Assembly: GCF_003269295.1 (NCBI RefSeq)
Contig: NZ_QLTT01000006.1
Span: 434,001 to 498,000 of the forward strand
Length of the DNA: 64,000 nt
DNA from: Lentzea atacamensis
Lineage (GTDB): Bacteria > Actinomycetota > Actinomycetes > Mycobacteriales > Pseudonocardiaceae
Reading direction: 5' to 3'
Part shown: positions 15,821 to 23,894 of the stretch, piece by piece
Numbering within the stretch: position 1 is the first letter of the stretch
How the letters are laid out: each line of letters starts with the position of its first letter
Program-made: the position numbers and the translations under genes
Notes under the pieces: generated by a model
What the model was told of the DNA's origin: nothing
The model's input: only the letters and a program-made list of their open reading frames with translations
Databases searched by the model: none

Positions 15821-18142
15821 TCACCCACCCACGATGTGCCGCAACTGAGCCAGCAAATCACTACGAGAAGTAGACCCCAGCCTCTGCCGCATCCGAGCCA
15901 TGTGGTGCTCAACAGTCTTGGCGGAGATGAACAACCGATCCCCAACCTGCTTGTAAGTCATCCCTTCCAAAACCAGCTGAGCCACCTCCCTCTCCCGATC
16001 ACTCAACTTCCCGGAATCCTCAGCCACAACGGGAACATCCGACTCCCCACCCCGCCGAGCCGAAACCGGTCGCCCCTGCAACAACCGGGCACAGTCGAGC
16101 AACCGAACCATGGCCTGCCGATCGGAAGTCCGAATGGCGGCCTGCCCGGCCAACCGAGAGGCATCCCACCAAAGCCCCACGGCGTGCAAGCTGCGAGCGG
16201 CCTCCTCAACGCGATCCGCGTCAACCTTCCCGGCGATCACATCGAGCCAACTCTCAGCGGCGGCGGAGACAATCGCGCAGTACCGGCTGTGCCCCCGATG
16301 AACAGCCAACGCAGCGGCATGCTCCTCAGCAGCCGCGGTGTTCTCGTCGATGATCGCCGCGTGCAACAGACTCCAGTGCAGCTGGGTGGTCCACAACGGC
16401 GGATCCCCCAACGACCTCAGCAAAGCAGCAGCCTGCCGAAGATGCGGCGCCAACCGCTCCTGATCCCGCAACCGAGCCGCAGCAGCGGCAAACTCCCCAA
16501 GCGGCAACAACGAGAACAAGTCAACCGGATGCCGAAGCACAGCTTCGCAAGCCTGTTCCCAAGTGCGCCGCAAGGTGGCCAGATCGCTGTTGCGCCGGGC
16601 CACCCCGATCTCAAGCGCCACCGCGAAGATCCAGTCCCGAGGCTCGAACACCCCGCGAACCGACATCAACGATTCACGGGCGACACCCAGGTTCCCGCGC
16701 AACATCTGCAACCAAGCCTGCAACAACCGGTGCCGCACCGACATCAGCACCCCGCCGGTGCCGCATTCGACCGCCCGGTCCAGCACCGACTCGGCAACGT
16801 TCGGCTCACCGCAGTGCACAGCCACCAGCGCGGCCAACGCAGCCGGGCTGTCCGGCAGCAACACCGCCCCACCGGCCGGTTCCAGCATCGACGAAGCCCG
16901 CACCAATGTGGACAGCGCAGCGGTCTCGGCCCCGGAGACGGACTGCCGAACCCCTTGGAGCATCAAGGAAGCCGCCCCGCCGAGCATCGTCGGCGGCTGA
17001 GGCGGCGTCTCCTCGAACCGATGCCCCGTACCGATCAGCCCGATCCCGGCGAACGCCGCGGCGTAAGGCGTGGCGGCCCACCGAAACAGCTCGGTGCTCC
17101 GAGCCAACTGCCCCCGGTGCGCCAGGGCAACCGCCGCGACCTCGGCAGCCGTACGTCGATGCGGCGTGTCAGAGGTGCTGATCACCTGATCGGCGAGCCG
17201 CAGAGCGGAGTCCAGATCGCCGGCCATCGCAGAAGCGGTGGCCCACGAAGCAGCGGTCTCCGCTGAAGGCGCCCCACCACCGGTAGAAGCCTTGAACAGC
17301 CGGGCCGCCAGCGCAGGATCAGAAGCCAAGGCCTCGCGGGCAGCAGCCGCGAACACCGGCCCACCGATACCGGTGTCCAGCAACGGCCGCACCAGATCCA
17401 GCACCGGTCCACCGCGCTCGAGCTGCAACTGCGCCAGCTTCTGCCGCACCGCGATCCGCCGCTCGGCCCGCGTCAGCGCACCCACAGCTCGATGCGCCAA
17501 CGGCAGCAGGGTCCCGTCCTCGGCCAGCATGCCGGTCGCGCGGGCAGCTTCGATGATGTCGCTGACCTCGTCGAAGTCCTTGTCCAGCAAGGCGGACAGC
17601 AGGTCGAGGCGCTGAGCCGCACCGGCTTCGGCGGCCAGCAGGAACTTCTGCAGGTCCACGTCCAGCCAGTCGAGCTCGGACCGGAACCCGTTCAGCACGT
17701 CGGCGGACACCTCGGAAACGGCTCCGAGCCGCTCCACGAACCCGGGCACACCACCGGTCTGCCCGAAGACGAAGTCCACAACGGGCTTGGGCGCGTGCAG
17801 GAACTCACGAACCTGTTCCCGCGAGAACGGCGCCAACGGCACGACCACAGCGCCACGGGTCAGCTCGGCCAGCAGAGAACGACGAGGCCATGGCCGGTAG
17901 GCCAGCACGAGCAGAGGCTCGGCGGCCAGCGCGCTCAGCGAGGCGTCGTCCAGCAGGTGCGCGTCGTCCACCACCCGGACAGCCGAGTTGGTGATCTCTT
18001 CCAGAAACGCTGTCTTGCCGTAACCACCAGGCGCCACAACGACAACGCGCAGGCGGGTGCCCGAGGCGGCGTCGTTGATCCGGTCCAGGACGTCCCGCAC
18101 GGAGACGTCCAACACCAACCTGGCTCGCGTGGTCACGCTCAA
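15821..18142 (-). CDS. LuxR-family regulator with N-terminal AAA ATPase (IniR-like by position)
   Basis: A 773-residue regulator of the LAL/MalT type. A Walker A motif (VVAPGGYGKTAFLEE) lies near residues 36-50, with AVRVVDDAHLLDD as Walker B-like. A long helical-repeat middle follows. The C-terminal LuxR helix-turn-helix reads LSDREREVAQLVLEGMTYKQ, then FISAKTVEHHMARMRQRLGS (about 710-770). The start is TTG 18142, overlapping the Hsp70-like stop by 4 bp; GTG 18136 is possible. In Mycobacterium tuberculosis a LuxR-type regulator (IniR) lies beside iniBAC. The matching position here suggests control of the divergent dynamin genes, but that is synteny-based inference. Confidence 0.9.
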   Translation of the reverse strand: MSVTTRARLVLDVSVRDVLDRINDAASGTRLRVVVVAPGGYGKTAFLEEITNSAVRVVDDAHLLDDASLSALAAEPLLVLAYRPWPRRSLLAELTRGAVVVPLAPFSREQVREFLHAPKPVVDFVFGQTGGVPGFVERLGAVSEVSADVLNGFRSELDWLDVDLQKFLLAAEAGAAQRLDLLSALLDKDFDEVSDIIEAARATGMLAEDGTLLPLAHRAVGALTRAERRIAVRQKLAQLQLERGGPVLDLVRPLLDTGIGGPVFAAAAREALASDPALAARLFKASTGGGAPSAETAASWATASAMAGDLDSALRLADQVISTSDTPHRRTAAEVAAVALAHRGQLARSTELFRWAATPYAAAFAGIGLIGTGHRFEETPPQPPTMLGGAASLMLQGVRQSVSGAETAALSTLVRASSMLEPAGGAVLLPDSPAALAALVAVHCGEPNVAESVLDRAVECGTGGVLMSVRHRLLQAWLQMLRGNLGVARESLMSVRGVFEPRDWIFAVALEIGVARRNSDLATLRRTWEQACEAVLRHPVDLFSLLPLGEFAAAAARLRDQERLAPHLRQAAALLRSLGDPPLWTTQLHWSLLHAAIIDENTAAAEEHAAALAVHRGHSRYCAIVSAAAESWLDVIAGKVDADRVEEAARSLHAVGLWWDASRLAGQAAIRTSDRQAMVRLLDCARLLQGRPVSARRGGESDVPVVAEDSGKLSDREREVAQLVLEGMTYKQVGDRLFISAKTVEHHMARMRQRLGSTSRSDLLAQLRHIVGG

Positions 18143-19353
18143 CGGCCGTCCTCATCGTCGTATTTGGAGTCTGATCGGGAGCCGGACCGGCGTCCGGCGG
18201 GCTTCAGCACGCTCGCGACGCGCTTGACCCTGCGCGGGGGCAGCTCCAGAGGGGACACGTCCACCGGCGGGCGGGGCGGTGGCGCGGTGAACTCGTCGTC
18301 GTCGGGGTGCGCGATCTCGCCGACCGGGAACCGCAACGACGCTTCGCGGGTGTGGACCAGGACTGACGTCTCGATGGGTTCTGGTTCGGACTCGGGACCC
18401 AGGACCACCAGCCGCGCCGCCACGGCGGCGCCCTTCGCGACCGAGTGCTCCGGCGCGGCCTCGGCCAGCACCCGGCAGTCGACCGCCGCGGACAACGCGT
18501 CGCCGATCGCCGTCATCCGGCAGCCACCGCCGACGAGCAGCACCGCGTCGGGCTGCACAGCGCCCAGGGCACGCGTGAACGTGGACACCAGGTGGTCGAT
18601 GGACGGCCTGATCTCCTCCACGAACTCGTCACGGGTGATCTCGATGCCGCTGATCACGACCGACGGGCCGAACGCCCGCTTCGCCGCCTCACACTCGGCG
18701 ACCGACACCACGCCGTCCTTGCCGAGCCGGCTGCGCACCAGCGCCGCCAGCAGGTCGTCGAAGTCGGCCCCGGTGTGGTGGTCGACGCCTTCAACGTGGT
18801 TGACCAGATCGAACGTCCGGTTCTGCGACCGCCGCACGACCGACGTGGAGAACGCGTGGCTGCCCAGCGAGAACACCGCCAACGACGAGTCCGGCACCAC
18901 CCGCGAGCGCACGGCGTGGTTCTCCGCGGCCGCGAACGGCTCCGGCACGAGCGTCACGTCGTGGACCCCGACCGCCCGCAGCGCCGCGTAGAGCTGTCCA
19001 CGGCGATAGGGGCCCCACACGGCAGGGTGACTCACGGCCACGTGACGGGGCTGTTCACCCTCCCGGGCGACGACCTCGCCGATGACCCACATGATCAGCA
19101 ACGCGGTCAGTTCCTCGGCCGGGCACGTCTCCGGACCCAGCGACAACGGCACCGCGTCACCGACTCTGCGGGCGAAACCGGTGGCCGTCCAGCCTGGCGT
19201 GCCGAACTCACCGACGGAGAACGTCCCAGCGTCCGTGAGCTGCAGAAACGACGGCACGACCAGGGCGATCTCGGCCTCTCGGGCACCGTCGAGACGGCAC
19301 ACGGCAGCAGTCGTCCGGGTGGTCCCGACATCGACTCCCAGTACGTACGCCAA
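18139..19353 (-). CDS. Hsp70-like actin-fold ATPase without substrate-binding domain
   Basis: A 404-residue protein (DnaK is over 600). It begins MAYVLGVDVGTTRTTAAV, the phosphate-1 loop of the Hsp70/actin fold, and has VLLVGGGCRMTAIGDAL, the adenosine motif, near residue 275. The phosphate-2 loop, usually DLGGGT, reads FSLGSHAFS, so ATP hydrolysis may be weak. The C-terminus is a Pro/Arg/Asp-rich tail instead of a peptide-binding domain. It is in an operon with the LuxR gene and divergent from the IniB-like gene across 215 bp that contains palindromes. A role as a nucleotide-dependent sensor or partner for the IniR-like regulator is plausible but unproven. Confidence 0.88.
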   Translation of the reverse strand: MAYVLGVDVGTTRTTAAVCRLDGAREAEIALVVPSFLQLTDAGTFSVGEFGTPGWTATGFARRVGDAVPLSLGPETCPAEELTALLIMWVIGEVVAREGEQPRHVAVSHPAVWGPYRRGQLYAALRAVGVHDVTLVPEPFAAAENHAVRSRVVPDSSLAVFSLGSHAFSTSVVRRSQNRTFDLVNHVEGVDHHTGADFDDLLAALVRSRLGKDGVVSVAECEAAKRAFGPSVVISGIEITRDEFVEEIRPSIDHLVSTFTRALGAVQPDAVLLVGGGCRMTAIGDALSAAVDCRVLAEAAPEHSVAKGAAVAARLVVLGPESEPEPIETSVLVHTREASLRFPVGEIAHPDDDEFTAPPPRPPVDVSPLELPPRRVKRVASVLKPAGRRSGSRSDSKYDDEDGR

Positions 19354-19430
19354 GTCTCTCCCTCACCTGTTCGCAGCAGCGACCAGTACCTACACGGGTG
19401 AACAAGAGGCGCTCAAGCGGTGCCCCTAAT

Positions 19431-19440
19431 CCCCTAGGGG
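19431..19440 (+). promoter_or_regulatory. Palindrome CCCCTAGGGG in the Hsp70/IniB divergent region
   Basis: A perfect 10-bp palindrome preceded by a partial repeat of its half-site (GCCCCTAAT at 19422-19430). It lies about 130 bp before the IniB-like start and 78 bp before the Hsp70-like start. It is a candidate operator for the LuxR-type regulator. Confidence 0.45.
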
Positions 19441-19452
19441 CTCAACGAGCGT

Positions 19453-19492
19453 CACCCCTTCGGGGAACGGGGATCTACTGGGAGTGATCCCC
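19453..19492 (+). promoter_or_regulatory. Inverted repeats upstream of the IniB-like gene
   Basis: Two nested structures are visible. CACCCC-TT-CGGGG lies at 19454-19466, and GGGGATC (19469-19475) pairs exactly with GATCCCC (19486-19492) across 10 bp. They sit 77-115 bp before the ATG, in the expected promoter region. The TCACCC/GGGG half-sites resemble the repeat upstream of the IniA-like gene at 20642-20659. The binding protein is not known. Confidence 0.4.
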
Positions 19493-19568
19493 GATGTTGG
19501 GGGTGGGCCCGCTCTCATAGCTTTCCGGCAGACCAATTGATACGTGCTTCAACAGGAGAGTCCTTCAG

Positions 19569-20480
19569 ATGATCGAGTCGACCAGCACGCTCCACGACTT
19601 CGTGCTCAACCTCCTCAGCGACCCGGCCCTGAAGGCCGCGTTCGCGAACGACGCCCAGGGCACCTTGGAGCAGGCCGGCCTGGCGGACATCACTGCTGTT
19701 GACGTTCAGGAAGTCATCCCGCTGGTGATCGACCTGCTGCCGGCCACTCCCGCGGGCCTGCCCGCTCTCGAGAGTGTCGCGCTGTCCGGTCTCCCGCAGG
19801 ACGTCCTCGAGGACGGCCCGCTCGGCGCCATCAGCCAGCTGCAGGCGGTCGCGTCTCAGCTGACCACGCAGGGCGTGTCCCTCGGCGACATCACCTCCTC
19901 CTCCGCCGGCCTGCTCGCGGCCGACGAGAACGGCCTGACCGTGTGGGCCGGCACCAACACCGCCAACGTCTTCGGTGCGGGCGAGGTCAAGCTCGGCGGT
20001 GACTTCTCCGCCGTCGGCGACGTGACCTCGGTCCTCGACCAGACCGCCTCCCCGGTCGCCGGCACCGCGCTCGACGTGGCCGACACCGCGACCTCCACCG
20101 TCGACGGCACGCTGGGCACCGTCACCTCGACCGTTCCGGGCGTCGACGGCGTCCTCGGCAACCTGGTCGGCGTGACCGGCCTCGGCCACGACGCGCTCGG
20201 CGTGCTCGGTGGCGGCGACGCCGCCCTGGGCAACGTGCTCAACGTCGGCGGCCTGGACACCCTGTCCACCGGCACCGTCGACGTGAAGGTCCCCGAGGCC
20301 GTCGGCGGTGTCGAGAACGCCGCATCCGGTGTCGTGAACACCGCCACCGGCCTCACCCACTCCGCGACCGGCCTGGTCGGCGACACCGCGGGTGTCGGCA
20401 ACGTGCTCGGCAACGTCACCGACGTCGCGCACAACCTGCCGGTCGCCGGCGACCTCGACCTGGGCGGCCTGCTCGGCTGA
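19569..20480 (+). CDS. IniB N-terminal domain-containing protein
   Basis: A 303-residue protein from ATG 19569, with AGGAGAG 9 bp upstream. Residues 1-55 are the IniB-type N-domain (STLHDFVLNLLSDPALKAAF, then a TLEQAGLADITAVDVQEVIP segment). The remainder is low-complexity and rich in Val, Gly, Thr, Asp and Ala, with recurring GVENAASGVVNTATGL-like units, as in mycobacterial IniB. There are no catalytic motifs or membrane helices. In mycobacteria the iniBAC operon responds to cell-wall-targeting drugs; the role of IniB itself is unclear. It lies upstream of two dynamin-like genes, separated by a hairpin at 20500-20530. Confidence 0.9.
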   Translation: MIESTSTLHDFVLNLLSDPALKAAFANDAQGTLEQAGLADITAVDVQEVIPLVIDLLPATPAGLPALESVALSGLPQDVLEDGPLGAISQLQAVASQLTTQGVSLGDITSSSAGLLAADENGLTVWAGTNTANVFGAGEVKLGGDFSAVGDVTSVLDQTASPVAGTALDVADTATSTVDGTLGTVTSTVPGVDGVLGNLVGVTGLGHDALGVLGGGDAALGNVLNVGGLDTLSTGTVDVKVPEAVGGVENAASGVVNTATGLTHSATGLVGDTAGVGNVLGNVTDVAHNLPVAGDLDLGGLLG

Positions 20481-20499
20481 TCTTCCTGACCCGTCCCGG

Positions 20500-20530
20500 A
20501 CCGGCCCTGTCTCATCTGGACAGGGCCGGT
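20500..20530 (+). terminator. Hairpin between the IniB-like and IniA-like genes
   Basis: A perfect 12-bp stem (20500-20511 with 20519-20530) and 7-nt loop start 20 bp after the IniB-like stop. No T run follows, so this is either a weak terminator or an RNA processing/stability element that would lower expression of the dynamin genes relative to IniB. Confidence 0.7.
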
Positions 20531-20641
20531 TCGGCGTCTACCAGGCAAAACGGTCATGGCAGCTCTCGCGGTGAGCAACATCACCGTCCGCTCCGAACAG
20601 CTCGGTCTCCCCCGTTCGGAACCGGTCTTGCGTTCGAGGCT

Positions 20642-20659
20642 TTCACCCAAGGGGGTGAA
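20642..20659 (+). promoter_or_regulatory. Inverted repeat TTCACCC-AAGG-GGGTGAA before the IniA-like start
   Basis: Arms at 20642-20648 and 20653-20659 are perfect complements and end 9 bp before the ATG at 20669. Position suggests an operator, an internal promoter element, or a structure masking the ribosome-binding site. The GGGGGTG strand could itself act as the Shine-Dalgarno sequence. Confidence 0.45.
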
Positions 20660-20668
20660 CACGGCACT

Positions 20669-22489
20669 ATGAGTCAGGTGATGGCACCGCCCTGGCTCGA
20701 CGTGCTCGACGAGACGATCGCAGCCTGCGTCACGCACCGGAGGCCCGATCTCGAGGCCCGGCTGCGGGAGAAGCGGGCTCAGCAGCTCGATCCCAAGTTG
20801 CGCGTTCTCGTCGTCGGCGAGTCCAAGCAAGGCAAGAGCCAGCTCGTCAACGCGCTGCTCAACGCGCCGGTCTGCGCGGTCGGCGACGACATCACGACGA
20901 CTGTGCCGACGTTCGTGCAGCACGCCGACACCCCGTCGGCGGCGCTGGTCCGCAACGCCTCCGCCCGCGGGTCGATCTTCCACACGCCGACCGAGCGCAT
21001 CGCGGTCCCGATCGAGCAGGTGACCAAGCAGGTCTCCACCGCCCGTTCGCAGCACGTCGTGCGGGCCGAGATCGGCATCCCCCGCGCGTTGCTCGACAGC
21101 GGCCTCGTCCTGATCGACACCCCCGGAGTGGGTGACACCCGATCCGCGCACACCGCCAGCACGTTCGCGACGCTGATGCAGGCCGACGCCGCGTTGCTGG
21201 TCTCCGACGCCACCGGCGAGCTGACCTCCGCGGAGATGACGCTGCTCAAGAAGGTCATGGAGGCCTGCCCGAACGTCACGGTGGTCGTCACCAAGATCGA
21301 CCTCGTGCCGAGCTGGCGCACCGTCGTGGAGCGCAACAAGGCCCTGCTCGCCCGCGCCGGCGTCCCCGCGAAGCTCATCCCGGTGTCGAGCGCGTTGCGG
21401 CTGCGCGCCGCGAAGACCGGTGACCAGCGGCTCAACAACGAGTCCGGTTTCCCCGAACTGCTGGCGTGCGTGCAGCGGGACATCGTGGCCAGCGCCGACC
21501 TGCTGGCCCGCCGCGCCGTCGCAGTCGTCGCCTCCAGCGCGATCAGCCAGCTCGTCACGCCGCTGCGCGAAGAGCTGACGGCCCACGACTCGTCCCGCAC
21601 GGCCGCCACGATCTCGACGCTGCAGGAGGCCCAGCGCCGCGTCGACGAGTTGCGGCGCCGGTCAGCGCGTTGGCAGAACGTGCTCAACGACGAGATGGCC
21701 GACCTGATCTCCGACGTCGAGTACGACCTGCGCGACCGCACGCGCAAGATCCTGCGCGAGGTCGACAAGACCTACGACGAGGCCGATCCCGCGATCGGCT
21801 GGGACAAGTTCGAGCAGTGGCTGGAGGACAACCTCAACGAGGCCGCCACCACGAACTTCGCTTGGCTGATGGAGCGCGCGGAGTGGGTGGCCGCGAAGGT
21901 CGCGAAGAACTTCCCCGTCTACCGCGAGGACCTGATCCCCGGTTCGGTGCTGCCGGACGACCTGCTGGAGCCGGTCGGCAGGCTGGAGAAGCCGAAGATC
22001 GAGCCGTTCTCGATCCCGCAGAAGCTCTTCACCGGTCTGCGCGGCTCGTACGGCGGCGTGCTGATGTTCGGTCTGGTCACCTCGCTCGCCGGCATGCCGC
22101 TGATCAACGTGATCTCGCTCGGCGCCGGTGCGTTGTTCGGTGGCAAGTCGATCCTCGACGAGAGCGACCAACGGCTGAAGCGCCGCCAGGCCGCCGCGAA
22201 GGCCGCCGCGCAACGGCACGTCGACGACTTCTTCATGAAGTTCTCCAAGGACGTCCGCGACTCGGGCCGCCACATCCAGCGCTCGCTGCGCAACCACTTC
22301 AGCACGCTCGCGGAGGAGTTCCAGGAGACGTTGCTGGAGTCGGCCCGCAGTGCCAAGCGCGCGGTGCAGGACGACCAGACCGAACGCGAGCGCCGGTTGC
22401 GGGAAGGCCGCAAGGAACTGGACAAGCTGGTCACGCTCTACAAGCGGGTGCAGGCGCTCGGTGGTCCGGCGATGGAGCTCTCCGCGTGA
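20669..22489 (+). CDS. IniA-like dynamin-family GTPase
   Basis: A 606-residue protein with a dynamin-type GTPase domain at the N-terminus: G1 VVGESKQGKSQLVNALL near 50, G2 Thr in DDITTTVPTF near 77, G3 LIDTPGVGDT near 152 and G4 VVVTKIDLVPS near 210. A helical stalk with EYDLRDRTRKILREVDKTYD follows. A glycine-rich hydrophobic segment near 455-490 (GVLMFGLVTSLAGMPLINVI) is a probable membrane paddle, then a C-terminal coiled coil. IniA-type proteins bind and remodel membranes. It is translationally coupled to the next dynamin (4-bp GTGA overlap), so the two likely act as a pair. Confidence 0.92.
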   Translation: MSQVMAPPWLDVLDETIAACVTHRRPDLEARLREKRAQQLDPKLRVLVVGESKQGKSQLVNALLNAPVCAVGDDITTTVPTFVQHADTPSAALVRNASARGSIFHTPTERIAVPIEQVTKQVSTARSQHVVRAEIGIPRALLDSGLVLIDTPGVGDTRSAHTASTFATLMQADAALLVSDATGELTSAEMTLLKKVMEACPNVTVVVTKIDLVPSWRTVVERNKALLARAGVPAKLIPVSSALRLRAAKTGDQRLNNESGFPELLACVQRDIVASADLLARRAVAVVASSAISQLVTPLREELTAHDSSRTAATISTLQEAQRRVDELRRRSARWQNVLNDEMADLISDVEYDLRDRTRKILREVDKTYDEADPAIGWDKFEQWLEDNLNEAATTNFAWLMERAEWVAAKVAKNFPVYREDLIPGSVLPDDLLEPVGRLEKPKIEPFSIPQKLFTGLRGSYGGVLMFGLVTSLAGMPLINVISLGAGALFGGKSILDESDQRLKRRQAAAKAAAQRHVDDFFMKFSKDVRDSGRHIQRSLRNHFSTLAEEFQETLLESARSAKRAVQDDQTERERRLREGRKELDKLVTLYKRVQALGGPAMELSA

Positions 22490-23880
22490 CATTGGATCGC
22501 GTCGTCTGGTCGATGCTGCAGGAAGCTTTGGCCGTCTACCGCGACAGCCCGCGCGCCACGGGCTGGCTGCGTTCCCACATCGAGCGCTACACCGAACCCG
22601 TGCGGATCGCGGTGGCCGGCCGGTCGCGCATCGGCAAGTCCACTGTGGTCAGTGCGCTGATCGGGGACGAGTTCGCGCCGCTGAACTCCTTCGTCTGGTA
22701 CCGCAACGGCACCGAACCGCGCGCGCACGTGTTCTCCGGGCCCGGCCGTCCGCACGAGGTCGCGGTGGGCAGGCGGGGCGGCAGGCACCACGTGGAGATC
22801 GGCCAGTTCGACCGCGCCGACCGGATCGTCGTCGAGTGGCCCGCGCGGACGTTGCGGGACGTCGTGCTGATCGACACCCCGGCCGAGGCCTCGCCGGAGC
22901 AGGTGCTCGGTGAGGCGGACGCGTTGCTGTACCTGATGCGGCACGTGCAGGACGAGGACCTGAAGTACCTGCAGGCGGCCAACGACCACCCGATCGCCCG
23001 CACCGCCGCGGTGCACACGGTCGCGGTGCTCGCCCGCGCCGACGAGATCGGCGCCGGGCGGATCGACGCGTTGTCGTCCGCCAAGCAGATCGCCCGCCGC
23101 TACCGGCGTGATGTGGCCGTGCAACCGCTGTGCCAGAACGTGGTCTCGGTCGCAGGGCTGCTCGCCGTGGCCGCGAAGACGTTGCGGGAGGACGAGTTCG
23201 CGGCCCTGCGGTCGCTGGCGTCGCTCGGCCGGGAGGAGCTCGAGGACCACCTGCTGTCGGCGGACCGGTTCGTCGGCGAGCAGTTCCCGGTGCCGATGGA
23301 CCCGGCGGTGCGGCAGGCGCTGCTCGAACGGTTCGGGATCTTCGGCGTCCGGCTGATCACCGCGTTGATCCGGCAGGGCTTCGACACCCAGGTCAAGCTC
23401 ACCGGTCAGCTGGTGCAGCGCAGCGGGCTCGGCGACCTGCGCGACTCGATCGCGATCCACTTCACCGAGCGCCGCGAGATCCTCAAGGCGCGGTCGGCGC
23501 TGCTGGCGCTGGACGTGCTGTTCCGGATGGAGCCGCGGCAGAACGCCCGCAAGCTGATGGCCGACCTGGAACGGGTCGTCGCCTCGGCACACGACTTCCG
23601 CGAGCTCCGGCTCGTCGCCGCGTTGCAGGCAGGCCGGACGAAGCTGCCGGCCGAGCTGCAGGCGGAGGCGTTGCGGCTGGTCGGCGCGGAGGGCACGACC
23701 TCGTTGGCGCGCCTGGGTTTCGACTACGAGGCCGACCAGCGGGAGCAGCGGGAGGCGTTGCTCGACGCGCTGGTGCGGTGGCAGGCGCAGGCCGCCGACG
23801 TGCACGCACCGAACGACCAGCGCAGGGCCGCGCAGATCGTGGTCCGCACGTGCGAGGGGCTTCTCCCGCAGCTGTCCTGA
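22486..23880 (+). CDS. IniC-like dynamin-family GTPase
   Basis: A 464-residue partner dynamin starting at GTG 22486 inside the upstream stop (GTGA). The longer open frame upstream is a shadow of the IniA-like gene. G1 is VAGRSRIGKSTVVSALIG near 35; G3 reads LIDTPAEAS near 122, with Ala in place of the usual Gly; G4 reads LARADEI. The C-terminal half is helical without an obvious membrane segment. This mirrors mycobacterial IniC, the smaller second dynamin. The altered G3 suggests reduced hydrolysis, with this subunit regulating the IniA-like one; that is inference. Confidence 0.9.
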   Translation: MTLDRVVWSMLQEALAVYRDSPRATGWLRSHIERYTEPVRIAVAGRSRIGKSTVVSALIGDEFAPLNSFVWYRNGTEPRAHVFSGPGRPHEVAVGRRGGRHHVEIGQFDRADRIVVEWPARTLRDVVLIDTPAEASPEQVLGEADALLYLMRHVQDEDLKYLQAANDHPIARTAAVHTVAVLARADEIGAGRIDALSSAKQIARRYRRDVAVQPLCQNVVSVAGLLAVAAKTLREDEFAALRSLASLGREELEDHLLSADRFVGEQFPVPMDPAVRQALLERFGIFGVRLITALIRQGFDTQVKLTGQLVQRSGLGDLRDSIAIHFTERREILKARSALLALDVLFRMEPRQNARKLMADLERVVASAHDFRELRLVAALQAGRTKLPAELQAEALRLVGAEGTTSLARLGFDYEADQREQREALLDALVRWQAQAADVHAPNDQRRAAQIVVRTCEGLLPQLS

Positions 23881-23894
23881 GGCACTATGGGCTG

